64,000 bases of DNA from Aurifilum marmelostoma (taxonomy: Eukaryota > Ascomycota > Sordariomycetes > Diaporthales > Cryphonectriaceae). This document shows, piece after piece, positions 1 to 12,311 of the stretch (within the stretch, counting starts at the first letter, position 1; every line of letters begins with the position of its first letter). Under the pieces are notes generated by a model. It did not search any database. It was not told the origin of the DNA and worked only from the letters and a program-made list of their open reading frames with translations. The stretch lies in assembly GCA_027559495.1 (NCBI GenBank), contig JAMXSV010000010.1, forward strand, positions 372,001 to 436,000, written 5' to 3'. A program made the translations under genes and the position numbers.

Positions 1-2501
1 CCTCCCCACGTTGCCACATCTACTAAAAAAAAAAAAAAAATCCTCTCAGAAAATCAAGGACGCTTGGTCCTGCAGGTGGCTGAATGAGCTATGTACTGTA
101 TGCACATACAGTAGTAGCACAGCGCGAGCACAGGCGGAAAATTTTCCTCGACGGCGATAGTCCGCCCCCAACACATACAACCATGATCAGCAAGCCAGGT
201 CATCCCCTGATGACGCAAGTACCAACTGCTTGCGACGTGCTCTGGTTAGACATGGCCCCCCCCTCGCACCATCTGGCTGGCGTCGACCAGGTACGACCAG
301 CAGGCTTGTCAGATCTTTCGTCAACAAGCCTGAGAGATGCGAGGCACATCCTTCGTGCCTCGGTCGCTGCTCCACCGAGCTTGTTTTCATTGGTCATAGA
401 TGATCTGATAAGATCAATCTCTCTGGTTTGCCAAGGTGGATAATTGGGAAGGTCGGCTTTGAGGCATCATCCATGCCTCAACAATGTGCCGTGCCCACTT
501 CTCCGTCCCATGCTCCCATGAATCCCCCCCCCCTCTCTCGCCCATAATATATGGGGGTCTCTCCGCTTCCACTGGCACTGCAGAGCGAGGTCGGACATCC
601 CACCATCGTATACCTACAGACCGAGAAAATTTTTTCTTCTCTACACCCTAGACTCCGAGGACATACACAGTAAGCAGTTCGATTGTCCTTGGCAGGTCCT
701 CCATCTCCTCAGCACCACTCACACCTGCCGCAAGTTGATGGCCTCATTATCTGATGATCTAGAGGTGTTCATGTGCCATCTTGTCCGACGAGTCAGGCAA
801 CTGTCCACACACAACTGCCAGGGTGCCCTTGGGAGCTCAATAACTCCCAGTCTCTCCAGCTCATGATCCCCCACCACAACTTTGGCTGTATCGCTTCATA
901 CAGCCTGCATTCTGGTAGCCCTGATTAGCGATGGTCTTGTACATGCCCAAAGCAGTAATCAACTTCGTGTACTAAAATAAAAGGAGTCCCACCAAGGGTG
1001 TCCTCTCCCTTGTCAGCCCCATCTTCAGCGCATGAGAGACTCGGCTCTCGGCATAGATGAGCTTCCTTCCCACGAGTGCAAGGTCGACTACACAGCGACA
1101 CGATGATGAGGAATACTAACTATGTATGTTACCTTCAGCATATGGAGCCCTCTAGCGCATATACCGCTACTTTTTCCTTCTCGGTGACTGACCGATTTTT
1201 TTTCTGGCAGGTGTGGCTTAGATCTTTCTAGGTGACGACTACGATGATACCAGGAGCCGGTGAGCGAGGCACCCTTCCAAGGTTTGCTTAATTTCGAGAC
1301 CCCTTGTGTCAGCTGCACACAACGCCATGCGGCCTGGCAGCCAGTGTCGAATGCATAGAGCACACTCATGCACCAGTACGCCTGGGTTGACCGTTGTCAT
1401 GCTACGGTACATAGTACCCGAGTTTGTGGGTTCGCACGCACCACTTTACAGCCCAGCCTTGCCCTGTCCCGCGGGCTGAAAGTTGTCTTTCAGATCCGAC
1501 ACACTGTCTACTGTAACATTGACCCATACTTCGGTGGGAGCCGGATCGTACTCGGCTGCTCTACGCATAATGCTGTGCGACCCTCCAAAAATGCAAGGGC
1601 GGGCATGGCACACACATGCTTGGGCACCAGCACAAGAGGCGCTTGCAAGCATTGGCGGCAGCAAGACGTACTGTGGTGGATCGAAGCAGGAGGTTGTGTG
1701 GAGTACCGCCTGCAGGTCGAGACACGCCTGTTAGACAAAATTTTTTTTTTCCTCTCATTTTGTTTTTTCATTACATACCATTTGTAGTATTTGGTACCAC
1801 GCCAAGACTATTCGTCCATTTCTTCCTTCATGAAACCTGGATCAATCTGACCAAAAGGTTGGCGGCCTTCCAGATTCCGGCTCACGCCAGTCCGCTATAG
1901 CTACTACTTAATACCAGAGATATTAAAAGAAAAGAAAAAAAATAGGGCAAAAAAAATCCAAGAAGTATGGAAGGTGCCTACTACGCGACCCTCCACATCT
2001 TTAATACAACCAAGCACTACGGGTATCGCCGTCATATCTCGCCTCATACAAGCGATCGGCTCGGTCCTTCGGCTCTCGTTGGGCAGTCTTCATTCTCTTG
2101 GCTGGCAGTTTCTGTCTTATATGAGTGAATTCTGCTTGATTTTAGGAAGTATTCGTTGCGATCTACGCGCGTGCTGACAGGTGAAAAGTCACACAAGGAC
2201 AACTAGTAGTGGCTGACACTTGTGCTGTGGACAGTTCAAACACACCCTGAAGGAGGAAGAAAGGAAGAAGAAAAAAAAAAGGGTGAACAACGACATTCGA
2301 CATACATGTGATCAATTTAGAAGCCGCAGAATCCATCGATAGTATGTGGACCCAGAAGTGTCATGATAAAGTACGGTGGTAAATCACGACAAATCAGCCA
2401 CCAAGCACATCCCGTGCCCCAGCCGTCCTCGTCAAGGTCACCCACCCACCCTCTTAACCCCCACACGTACGATTTTGGGATTACCTACAACGCCCCGCTC
2501 C
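1..2501. other. intergenic, no gene recognised
   Basis: Open frames here are short, overlap on both strands and show no domain motif or conserved-looking splice structure. There is a 17-nt A run near 25-41, T- and A-rich stretches at 1739-1750 and 1925-1960, and CT-rich tracts, as expected for fungal intergenic and UTR sequence. The right edge probably contains the 3' UTR of the amidase gene on the minus strand, whose stop codon is at 2502-2504. Confidence 0.6.
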
Positions 2502-4745
2502 TCACAAAAAGGAAAAGGGTCTCTTTGGACTCTCAACGCCCTCAAAGCTCTCGAAAAAGGCCCTCGTAAATCGCGTCAGCAGGTCCAGCCTCCCATCCCG
2601 CGGGAGAGCAAACAACCCCCACGGCTGATCGTTCCTTGCCAAGTTCGCCACCGGCACTGTCGCCACAGGCCAGCCGGCGCACGAGGAGAACGAGACCAGG
2701 GCGGCGTCTGACGCGGAGAGCATGATGTCGAGGTCTAGATCGCGCATGAGCCTCGTCATGCCGTCCTCACGGGCGAGATGGCGTAGGCCTTGTGCTGCGG
2801 CGTCGTGTCTCTCGCGGGTCATGGGGTCGTTGAGGGCCTTGATTAGTTCTGTTTGTTTTGTGTAGGCTTTGTTTTTTTCCAAATACTATGTCAATGACTT
2901 TGTTTCTTCCTCGGGACTGCGAAACCTTGATGGAGGAAGGATGGGAGGGAGGAGAGGGAGGGAGGAGAGGGAGAGAGAGAGGGAGAGAGGGAGAGAGGGA
3001 GAGAGAGAGAGAGGTTGGGTGGAAGTCAGAGACTCACGCTCTGGCATCGCCTTGTCGGCGTGGGCTTCATTCCAGGCGACAACATCGGCTAGGTCAGCGA
3101 GATCCGGGTCGCTCTCGAAATTGGTTGCGATGAAGTCCTGGACAACGCCTGCAAACTCGTGGTCTAGGAGTATCCTGTGTCAGCCAGACCTCGTTGTCGT
3201 GGTGAGAGACATGTCGCCCATGAAGTGTCCCCCCCCCCCCCCCCGTTTCATTTTCTTCTTTTGGGGGAAATTCCTCACAACAAACTGTGTGCAAGGTCTC
3301 GCCATCGAACTTGAGTGCTTCCCACTGAGGGGGATCTTGCAGCGGGAAGACGACTCTAGCACCTAGCTCCTCCATCTTCTTGGCCACTGAGGCGTACTTG
3401 TCTTTCTGGTAGCCGCTCATCGTCAGTCAGATATAGTCCTACATCGAGCCAGGCAAGGCACAAAAGGTAGGATTGGCTTCTCTTCTCATCCTCACCACCT
3501 CAGCAGAGCCCCATTTCCAATCTATGGACGAATGAGTGCCCCATTGACTGTCCAGAATCCCGATCGACAGCCCTCTCCACCCCACAGCCGCTTGCCCATC
3601 GTCCTCCTCGAGGTCCTGCCGGGCATCATCATGGAGTAGGGCCTTGGCAAGAGACACCAAGTCACGAGGGTCCCGCGCCATCACGCCTAGGCGATCTGAG
3701 AAGGCCCCAATCCTTGAGATGCCATCGATGGGCACCGAGCCATGTGGCAGCGTGAGGCCGTAGAGCCCGTTCACGCTCGCTGGGAACACGTTGGAGCCTC
3801 CCGTCTCGGTGCCGATGCCTAGGGGCGAGAAACCTGCTGCTATGCTCACGGCAGGACCGACAGAAGAACCGCCGCACACCTTTCATATTGTCTCCATTTC
3901 AATATACGGCAACATGGGGGGGGCAGGAGAGGGTCAGACGTACAGGCTGGTCTTCTTCTCGAAGGTTTTCTCGTCTGTATGGGGACAGAGTCTGGCCTCC
4001 ATATGCACTCCAGCCGGGCGGGGTGTTGTCAGACCTTTGCATGCAGTGTGAGCAGAGTTGTCTTGTCATTTCATCAAATGTGGTGTTCCTACTTCATGCC
4101 GCACAATTCCTGAGAGATTGTCAGCACGCCAAGTGGCAAAATGTCGAGAGGGCTACCGAAACAGCACTCACGGTCAGGTTTCCTTTTCCCAGGACGATAA
4201 CGCCAGCTTCCAGGAGCTGAGGACCTGGTCAGTCATGATCTCATGGGGCTCAGAAGTGATCAGGAGCAAGAATAGTTTCACTGACTTTATCGACCACAGA
4301 TGCATTTCTCTTGGCAACCAGAGATGCAATCGCACATGAGCCTGCAGACGTAACCATACCCAGAGAAGGGTGTGTAACGATAGCATCCTGCGCTTACTAT
4401 CAGTACCATACCAGGCTCAAGTACTGTAGCCCCTTCTACCAGATTGCTTGCAGCAGGGTTTCTCTCACCCACCTTGAGAATGATCGGGAGGCCATGCAGC
4501 TCACCACGAACCCGACCCCGTCCCCGCTCCTCGTCCAGCTGCCTTGCCCGATCGAGCGCCAGGTCCCTTGGACACACCGACAGGATGGCTTTGAGCTTCA
4601 GCCCGTTCTCGTTGTGCCTATCGATCTGATCGAGAAACGAGGCGACCAGCTGCTCACTGGTGAGATGCCCGTCCCGCATGAGCTGCTGGTACTCATGCGC
4701 GGCTCGCTGGAGGGTGACGGACCCGGTGCTCTGAGACATGGTCAT
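2502..4745 (-). CDS. amidase-signature family protein, about 9 exons
   Basis: Predicted amidase-signature (AS) hydrolase, which cleaves C-N amide bonds; substrate unknown, probably cytosolic because no signal peptide is seen. The start is ATG at 4745, with a second ATG two codons on. Readable exons on the minus strand are 4745-4473, 4387-4286, 4216-4172, 4109-4093 (17 nt), 4034-3944, 3879-3496, about 3405-3286, then about 3160-3032 and about 2887-2502. The AS fold is clear: 'GLPIILKD' supplies the catalytic Lys, 'GWSAYGGQTLSPY' follows, 'CGGSSVGPAV' supplies the cis-Ser and 'GTETGGS' the nucleophilic Ser, so the Ser-cisSer-Lys triad is intact. Introns hold a C16 run (3229-3244) and a GA/TC tract (2941-3014). 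The joins of the last three exons are uncertain: phases do not close cleanly, and one base less in the A7 run at 2872-2878 would fix the final join. It diverges from the Nudix-fusion gene. Exact substrate class cannot be told. Confidence 0.85.
4093..4109 (-). other. 17-nt micro-exon of the amidase gene
   Basis: This 17-base exon sits between a CAG acceptor and a GTAGG donor. It encodes E-L-C-G-M plus two bases of a Lys codon completed by the next exon. It is needed to connect 'VIVLGKGNLT' to 'SDNTPPGWSAYGGQ', which reproduces the usual amidase order of GK.N..E followed by the GWS..GGQ segment. Confidence 0.75.
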
Positions 4746-5786
4746 GGTTTTCTTCCTTTTGCCAGAGATGGTGGCACTTTTAGCGCTTCACAGTGAGACC
4801 AGCAGGGTTTTACTTTTGGCAGACTGTTGATTGCGAGTAAATCAATCCTCATTTCGCCCCTCTCTTGTCAGAGGTCGCTGCTACTTTAAGCTGGAATATA
4901 TTCGAGATTTATCTTCTTTTCCCCACGGCAGATGTTGTTATCTTGATAGCTGCCTGGGGCTTACGTGCGTCGTCAGTCAGTCAGTCAGTCGTGTATCCGC
5001 ACAAAAGGACGTAGGCTCTCCAGGCTTCTTTTTCGTTCCTTTCTTGTCTCTCATCCTTCTCGACTTGGGAAAGTCCCGCTTCCCAACCTCTCTTATTATT
5101 ATGTCTTGCCACGATCCTCGTGGCTTGGTGGGGCAGGGACCGGGAGAGGGAGACAAAAGTCCGGAGGATTTTTAGTGATTATGACTTGCTTTTGTTTTGC
5201 TCCCCCCCGCCCCTTGTGGTTCCTCTTTTTCTTCCTGATGTTCTTTTCTCTCTTTGCTTTTGCTCTTAGTCCGAAACATGCGACATGGTGGGTATCTGTT
5301 TTTGCTTTTTCCTCTAGGCGAGCCGCACGGGAAATTGCTCTACCAGAGTTTCTGCAGACTGGTTTTGAAGGCGGTGCGCTGTTCACCTCACTTGGTCATG
5401 TATCCCATTTCCCTCTGTCTCCCTCTGCCGTCCTCCTCGTCCCTCTCGCCGCTCGATAGACTACTGATGACCAACGCCTCTCGACTCGTGTAACGCCAAG
5501 TCGGACCAGCAAAGATAAGTAATTATGGGTGGTTTTTCGTCTGTGCCCACCATAGTGCCGTACTTGTGTAGACAATACGCAAGGGTTAGGGTCTTAGGCA
5601 CCTGGTCTTTGTTCCTGCGCTATAGTGGCTTTGCGTCATATCTTGAAACTCGACCTCAACACGCTCCTTCCCACGATTGAGCCAGTTCACTACGTTAGGC
5701 AGGAACCAAGTGTTGACCAGGGTTGTGCAGCCAAGGAAGGCACTCATGTTTCTTTTTTCCCTCGAGGCGGCAGGCGCTATGAGATC
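4746..5786. promoter_or_regulatory. divergent promoter region, amidase / Nudix fusion
   Basis: About 1 kb separates the two divergent start codons. It contains five tandem CAGT-type units around 4972-4991, pyrimidine-rich tracts at 5030-5060 and 5225-5265 typical of fungal promoters and leaders, and a telomere-like repeat at 5582-5592. The open frames here read as chance. Confidence 0.5.
5582..5592 (+). promoter_or_regulatory. telomere-like box (AGGGTTAGGGT)
   Basis: An interstitial telomere-type double repeat lies 195 bp upstream of the ATG at 5787 (375 bp upstream of the alternative ATG at 5967). It belongs to a set of four such boxes in this window that each precede a gene. Fungal telobox-binding Myb proteins (Tbf1/Taz1 type) recognise TTAGGG; binding here is inference. 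Confidence 0.5.
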
Positions 5787-7836
5787 ATGAGCGCCCTCTC
5801 GAACCCCAGTTACCGAGTCACAACGCCGTTGTTACTGCTGCTGCGCACGCCCTTCGGCAGGGCTGCAACGTGCCGTCGGTCGCTTATGCTGCACCTCGTC
5901 TGTGGTCCGTCCTCGCCGAGAAGAGATCCGCAAGGTGTGGGCCTCGCCCGTTCCTCCTACTCCAGCATGGCTGCCAATGACCAGCCCGGAGCTGCCTCGA
6001 GCGGCAACAAGCCGCCTCTGCAGAAGCGCTCGGTTGTCTCGTCCTTTCTCTACAAGTTCAGCCAAGACGAGAATGGCGAGCGCACGGCAAAGGTTGCCTT
6101 GTTCAAGCGCAGTGGTCAAGTGCGCACCTATCCGTGAGTCCACCAGCCTGCCTGCTTTTCCCTCCTCCTCCCCATCCCGTCAGCTGCCGGGCTCTTTCTG
6201 GGTCCCCTGTGGAACCAGCTTTCTCCCGGCTTCGTGACTGTCTGGCTGACATGGCGCAAGTCATCGCTGGGCGGTCGTGTCTGGGAGCATCGACCCTGAG
6301 GACCCCTCACCCCTAGCAGCAGCCTGGAGGGAGATCCGGGAGGAGACGACCCTGACTGCGTCCTCCCTGGAGCTCATGCGGCAGGGCAAGAGCTATGTGC
6401 TGCCCGACGAGTCCATCGGGCGGGAGTGGACCATCTACCCTTTCGCCTTTCGCCTCAAAGACCCCAGCGAGGGCGGCCGAGGAGAGGATGGCATCACTCT
6501 GGACTGGGAGCACCAGGACTGGGCCTGGTACGACCCAATGGACATTGAGGATTCTGAAAGTTTCGGCGCCGTGCCGCGTCTGGCTGAGAGTCTGAGGCGA
6601 GTGTGGTTCGAGAAGGACCTTGGCGTCGCCGCTGGGGCCGTTCTCACCAACGGTCTGGAGAGGCTGAGAAACGATCACGAGAGTGGAGCCCGCCAGCTGG
6701 CCGGCGTGGCTCTAGAGATCTTGCGAGACATCATCCTGGAGATGGGTGCTCAGCAGCCAGCTGACGAGTGGTGGGCCAAAGTCCGGTTCGCTGCGTGGCA
6801 CATCTGGAAGAACGGCAGGGAGTCCATGGGGGCGGCCATCCTGAGCGCCCTGCTCGCTGCTCTAAAGGGCATGGAGGAGACGTTCCAGAGGGCCGAGCAG
6901 GACGGCACGTGGAGCGGCGGCGGCAGCTGCGCCCAGTGGAGTGCCGCCTCTGTAGAGGAGCTTAACCGCCGCATTGCTGCTAGGAGGGATGCGGCCAGTA
7001 GAGTCTCAGCCGCGCTCGTCAACTTCTTACGCGAGCAATTTGCGACCCGAGAAGCATCTGGCCGGCCAATAAAGCTGCTGACCCTGTCCGAGAGCTCCAC
7101 AATCACGCGGGCCCTCGAGCGTGTGGTTGCTGACACCCGTCTCCAACTCGATCTCCGCATCCTGGAGTCACGGCCGCTGTTTGAGGGGGTCTCTCTGGCC
7201 GGCTCACTAGTCCGGGCCGCTGGGGCCTGGTCATCAGCACAAGCACCTCCAAGTCATGACGCCGAGGCGCAGGAGGACCCTCGTGTCGCACCACTCTCGA
7301 AATTACAAGTCACACTCTACACAGATGCCTCTGCAGCCCTTGCATCCGAAGGCGTCGACATAGTGCTCCTCGGAGCCGACAGAATTGCCGATTCTGGGGC
7401 TGTCAGCAACAAGACGGGCTCGTTGCCAGCTGTCCTAAGCGCCAGACATGCATCGCCAGAAGCAAAGATAGTGGTCCTAAGCGAAACCGAAAAGGTAGCA
7501 CCCCCAGGGGCTGCATGCGCGCATGTCGTGGAGGACAATGCCCCCACACAGCTCTACCATGCCTGGCTGGCAGACCACAACAGCGACAGAGTCCGAAGTG
7601 CTGCTGCGGGTACGGTATCCAACACTCTTGGCGGCGAGGACGCTGCTGTCGCGAGGCAGGCTGGCCAGGGCGACCCTTCAGCCCGTGTAGGCATTCGCAA
7701 TGTTGTTTTCGAATGGGTTCCTCCGGAGCTCATCCATTTCTACATAACAGAGCAGGGAGTCTGGACAATCGGGGACATACGAACTTTGTCTGAGACATTG
7801 GCCACCGAAGAGGAGAGGCTCTTCAGGCACATTTGA
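5787..7836 (+). CDS. Nudix hydrolase-eIF2B/R15P-isomerase-like fusion protein
   Basis: Two exons, 5787-6133 and 6261-7836, give 640 aa. The donor is GTGAGT, and the join restores 'RTYPHRWAVVSGSIDPED'. Residues about 95-240 form a Nudix domain with the metal-binding core 'REIREET'; the Gly and first Glu of the classical Nudix box are not conserved in place. The C-terminal half (about 330-560) resembles the eIF2B alpha/beta/delta-MtnA-ribose-1,5-bisphosphate isomerase superfamily: 'LTLSESSTITRAL', then 'GVDIVLLGADRIADSGAVSNK'. The MtnA-type catalytic Cys position is Ser-rich here, while the Asp of 'GAD' is kept. Starting at 5787 gives an Arg/Ser-rich, acid-poor leader ending 'ARSSYSS' before the Met at 5967, like a mitochondrial presequence; a start at 5967 would give a cytosolic form. 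Family knowledge allows a role in nucleotide-sugar or ribose-phosphate salvage, but the substrate is unknown. Confidence 0.85.
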
Positions 7837-9354
7837 CAAAAGACCGCAGTAGCGGCAGGTCAAGGGGGGGGGGGCTCGGCTGAAGCTGAACCCTTGCTTA
7901 GGTGGCCATGCCTGGCAGGGCCTCTCTGGCCCGGGGGGGGGGGGATCGGGGTTCGATGAGCAGCATTCCGGTTCGCTTGCCTTTTGTTTGCCACTTGCGC
8001 TCCCTTAGGAGAGCCTTATGCATGAGATCCTCGTCTCAAGTTTCGCTCCCTTTCCTCGACCTCGCCCGCGTCTGTCATTTCTCACAATCCTTGGGCCTCG
8101 CCTGCTACCAGATACGAGATCTGTCAGTATGTGATCCGATGCAAAGATCATTCGGTAGAGGGGCGTAGGGTGGCCTGGGTGGCCCGCCCCCCTGGTCCTC
8201 AAGATCTGACCCGAACCCCTGAAGTACAACCACACCCTGTTATATAGGTCATGAGCTGGCATGCCGTGCAGCAATCCCATGTGGGCTCGGGTCTCCCTCT
8301 TTGATCCATTGAGAATTGGGACGAAGGAGGAGAGGGGGGGGGGCGCGGAGGCACACCTCACTTCTCTCCTCTGGACAGGAATTTGGAATGATGGAATGGA
8401 CTACGACACACACACCTCCCATCTGGATTAAGCTATCCGGCATGTGGGGTACACATCTTGCAACCCTTCTAGCGACCCACTTGCGCAGGGAGTAAATCTT
8501 GCCATAGGTCCTGAGGGCGAGGCGCTCAGCGGCAGTACAATGTACCAAAGCTAAACGCCCGCTCCCGTGTAATCGACTAGGCCAATATTGGTTTTGCCTG
8601 CAGTGTCAGCAGGGAGCGAGGGCACACTGCATGGCTGACCACCGCAGAGTTACTATTCCCGGGCTCGTCAACAGCTCCTCGGCCTTTTTGGTTTCGACTC
8701 TCTCGAGCCCTGAATGTGCTGCTGATTACGTTTGACTGCGTTCGATGTTCAAAAGTCAAGGGCCCTGTGACAATCTTCCTCTACCGAGGGTTCACAGGCC
8801 AGAACTACCTCCTTACTTGATCTCACTGGGTCGACGGTGGGCGAGAAAGCTACGCGCACACGCACACACGACGCGACCGGTCTGCTCGTGGGGCACGACG
8901 GCAATAGGGACGGGAGTCAGCAGTGCAAACAGGTACACGGGTCAGGCGCTCCCCGCAGCAAGGAGTCACCTGCCCTGCTGTCAAACTGACCCAGCCGCTT
9001 CCTCATTCCTCAGTCTCCCGGGAGACACGGCGGAGGGGGTACAGTTCGCATGCTGGGGTAAAGGGGCACGACCCGGCTTGCCCCATATATCTCGGCCGTT
9101 GTGCCATCCCTAGGAGACGCATCTTGCCCCCTCCCAGGGAGCCTCCCACCAAGGGACTCGCTGAGGTACAGCCCGAGACCACAAAAACCTCTTGTCTGTC
9201 ATCAGCTTTCCCCCGCCCGCTCCTCCATGGCAGCCTCGGTACCTAGTACATCATTACAATTCGTCACCAGCCCAGCAGACGTTCCCTCCTGTAATGCACA
9301 ACTGGTGGCGGGAGCCAGAGCTGCTGCTGATCCAGAAGGATCTCTATCGTCGCC
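7837..9354. other. intergenic / leader of the Zn2Cys6 regulator
   Basis: No convincing gene. There are G runs of about 9-10 nt at 7866-7875 and around 7931-7943, and another near 8335-8343. Pyrimidine-rich sequence with short upstream open frames lies before the ATG at 9355, as expected for a long leader of a fungal transcription-factor gene. Confidence 0.45.
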
Positions 9355-12311
9355 ATGACTAGAACCATGACTGGAACCGGCTCGTTCGCCGGTACCTCGA
9401 AGACTGGGCGGCTAGGCGTGAACCCTCGACGAGCCCATGTTAAAGATGGGGACAGAAAACGTGTCAAGACAGCGTGAGTGTAACTCGAACTCGTGTTTGT
9501 CTCCGAATCTCTCGGCCCACCTCTGAGGGGTGGAATGGAGGTGTGGGTGGGGATACTGTTGGATGGCTTCCATGTCACCAGTCCTCTTCCTTTTCTCTCT
9601 CTCTCTCTCTCTTCCTCAACAGGATTGGACTCTGGAGCCTTTTGAGATGCTTCTCTAATCCGATTCGAATCCAGGTGCAATGGCTGCAATGTTCGGCGCG
9701 TCCGATGTACTGGCGAGAAGCCGTGTGCCCAATGTCAAGCGGCACAACGGATTTGTGAATACCCCGCCGCCGACAAGAAGATCTTCGTAGCCGCGACCGA
9801 GTACGAAGACCTCAAGACAAACAAGGCTCTCCTGGAGAAGTGCCTCCAGGAACTGATGCCCGATCCGGAGCTGCGTCGGAAACTTCTTTCCGAGGTGCGA
9901 GAGAACCCGGACGGACGCCGGTTCAGTATCATCTCTGCCAGGGACGAAGAAGTACAGTCCAGCTCATCGATCACGTCAAACTCGACTACGACTTCGACCT
10001 CAACCGCCTCCTCAGTCTCGACCAACGCCTCGATGGCTACTGTCTCCTCAACGGCCACTGTCACCCCTCCGCCACCCCATGAAGCAGACCGGTATCTGGC
10101 CGCGTATGTCAGGAGCGTAGAACCACACAGTTATCTTAGCGTCATTTGTACGAACAGCACAGACGGAAGCGTCCTCCAGGATGAGAGAGGCATCAAGCGC
10201 TGGCTAGGTGGAAGCTCCGGCGCATGCTTTCTAGACCATCTCAAGAGGTTCATGTACACACTCAAAGCCGCCTTTGGTTTCACCGAGACTTCGCCACTCT
10301 CCTCTCCGGGGATGAGGTTCCTCGCATCTCGCGGCAAATACCAGACTTCAGATTCGCTGCGCATCTACACGCCCACAACAGAGCAGGTCAACGCGTTCTC
10401 TTCAGTGGAGCACTGGGAACTGGGCGTCTCCTTGCTCTCCAGGGTGGACGAGTTTCTGCAGAGCTCCAACAATTCGTGGCCGTGCGGAGGCATTTACTAC
10501 TTTGGGGACCTTACACCGCAGGGTTGGATGGCGGTGCAGGCTCGCGAGACCTCGCAGCATGGCAAGGCGCTCTACGAAGCTGCTTTTGCCATCGGGACTG
10601 TCTACTCCCTGTCGGCGACCGACTCCAGGCGAGACGGCTACCTAGGCGAGATGTTCTTCGCCAAAGCGCGGTCTCTCCTTCACGACCCCTTGGACGTCAC
10701 AGAGGAATCCTTCCGCGATGTACCTGCACTAGCCCTGTTGGCCATGTACATGGTGGAGATGAACCGACGAGACTGTGCCTACATCCTCATCAGTCAGGCC
10801 CTCAGTACATGTGTCGCGTCGGGCGCCTTGAAGTGCACTCCAGAAGACGACGAGGCGAAGAGGAGAATCGTGTGGACATTATATTGTGTGAGCCGAGATA
10901 TCAGCTGTATGCAAGGTCGGCCAGCCCTGGTTAGCGATGAATCCTTCATGATCCCCTTACCGGAAGAGATAGAGTAAGTCTCGCGCGCCCCACCCCCCCC
11001 CCCCCCTTCCCCAACTCCCCTCCAAACTTCTCTCTCACTCTCTTGTGTTTCCAACTTGATCTCATGTGACAAAGCTGAAAAACTTCCTCCGATAGAGGCA
11101 TGCCGTCTCCACATGGCCTGCTTGCACACATCGAACTGTGCAAAATTGCCGGATACATCATCTCCGAGACGTACCACGTCTCGCCTCGCGAGATACCCCT
11201 CACCTACACGACCCATAGCGAGCATGTGACTAAGCCGATACAGCTGCTGAAGGAGTGGCGTGAAAAGCTGCCCGCTGAACTACGAATCCCACTCGATGTG
11301 CCACCAGATTTCCATATACCACCAAGGGGGGAGCTACCATCAGTCCTCCGAGAATCCTTGGAGCATTCCACTGGCACTCTGCCGACCGACCGTGCTCTCT
11401 GCGTGTTACACATGAAATGGAACCAGGTAAAGTCGTCTCTCGTTCCCTTCTCCCTCGATCAACCAGGTCCAGTGGTTCTGTTCTAGATGGTATCCGTGGC
11501 TTACAATGTTCCCCGACCTCGCCCCCGTTCACAGCTCATCATATTGACGCTCCGGCCGCTGTTCTTTGTGGCTGTGAAGTGTGTCATCGGAGGCGACTTT
11601 CTGAACTCGCAGAGGGACATGCTTGACAGCCCCGGTATCACTGCAGATCACATCGTTCTGTGCAGTGAGGCCGCGCGGCGCAACCTACGACTGGGGCGCC
11701 ACCTGTTCCAGCGGTGCGGCACGAGCTGCGAGAGCCCCGGCAAGCTCACCCTGACGGAACTGCACCACATCTTCAATGCGGCCGTCATCCTGATCCTCCA
11801 CCAGATGGTGTTCTCGAATGTGGTCAACACGGACACGCTGGCTATCGCCTTTGGGCGGCATATCTTTGAGCGGGAGGCGCGAACCGAGATCCCGCCGCCG
11901 GGCTGGAGCGTCTCCACGTCGAGCGGCTACGCGTCTGACTGCCTAGGCGTCCTAGACGATCTCGCCTGCCTGGTTGCGCGCATGCGGTCGGTACGGTTCA
12001 GGGACTCGGACTACATCGACACGGGCATAGGCATGGTGAACAGCCGCGGGCCGGGCCCGGCGACGTTGATGCGCCGCCGCAGGGGTAGTAGGAGCGGTGG
12101 CAGTGCGGTAGGTGGCAGTGCGGTAGGCGGCAACGGACCCAGCACGACCTTGACTCGCCCTCTTGGCCGCCCCTCGACGTCCTCGGCGCCCTCTCAGGGT
12201 GCCAAGGTCAACGAGCATGAGCTCGAGTCCAATCTATCCGCCCAGAATCCATTTTTCCATGACGGATTGTTCCCCCCCGGGCTATCTTCCGGCCGCAGAG
12301 TCTCCGCCTGA
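9355..12311 (+). CDS. Zn2Cys6 transcription factor with fungal_trans domain
   Basis: Four exons (9355-9473, 9675-10973, 11096-11426, 11535-12311) join in phase to give 841 aa. The intron after codon 40 splits the gene just before the zinc cluster, whose cysteines at about 41, 44, 51, 57, 60 and 67 fit CX2CX6CX5CX2CX6C exactly, with basic residues between them. A linker and short coiled-coil-like segment ('DLKTNKALLEKCLQEL') follow, then an S/T-rich spacer. From about residue 200 the helical fungal-specific regulatory domain (PF04082 type) is recognisable, for example 'KALYEAAFAIGTVYSL', 'ALLAMYMVEMNRRDCAY' and 'RRIVWTLYCVSRDISC'. The C-terminus is Ser/Gly-rich with a short GSAVGG repeat. It is probably a nuclear regulator of carbon or secondary metabolism; the target is unknown. 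Introns carry a TC repeat (9593-9613) and a C14 run (10993-11006). It converges on the PLC-like gene. Confidence 0.9.
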
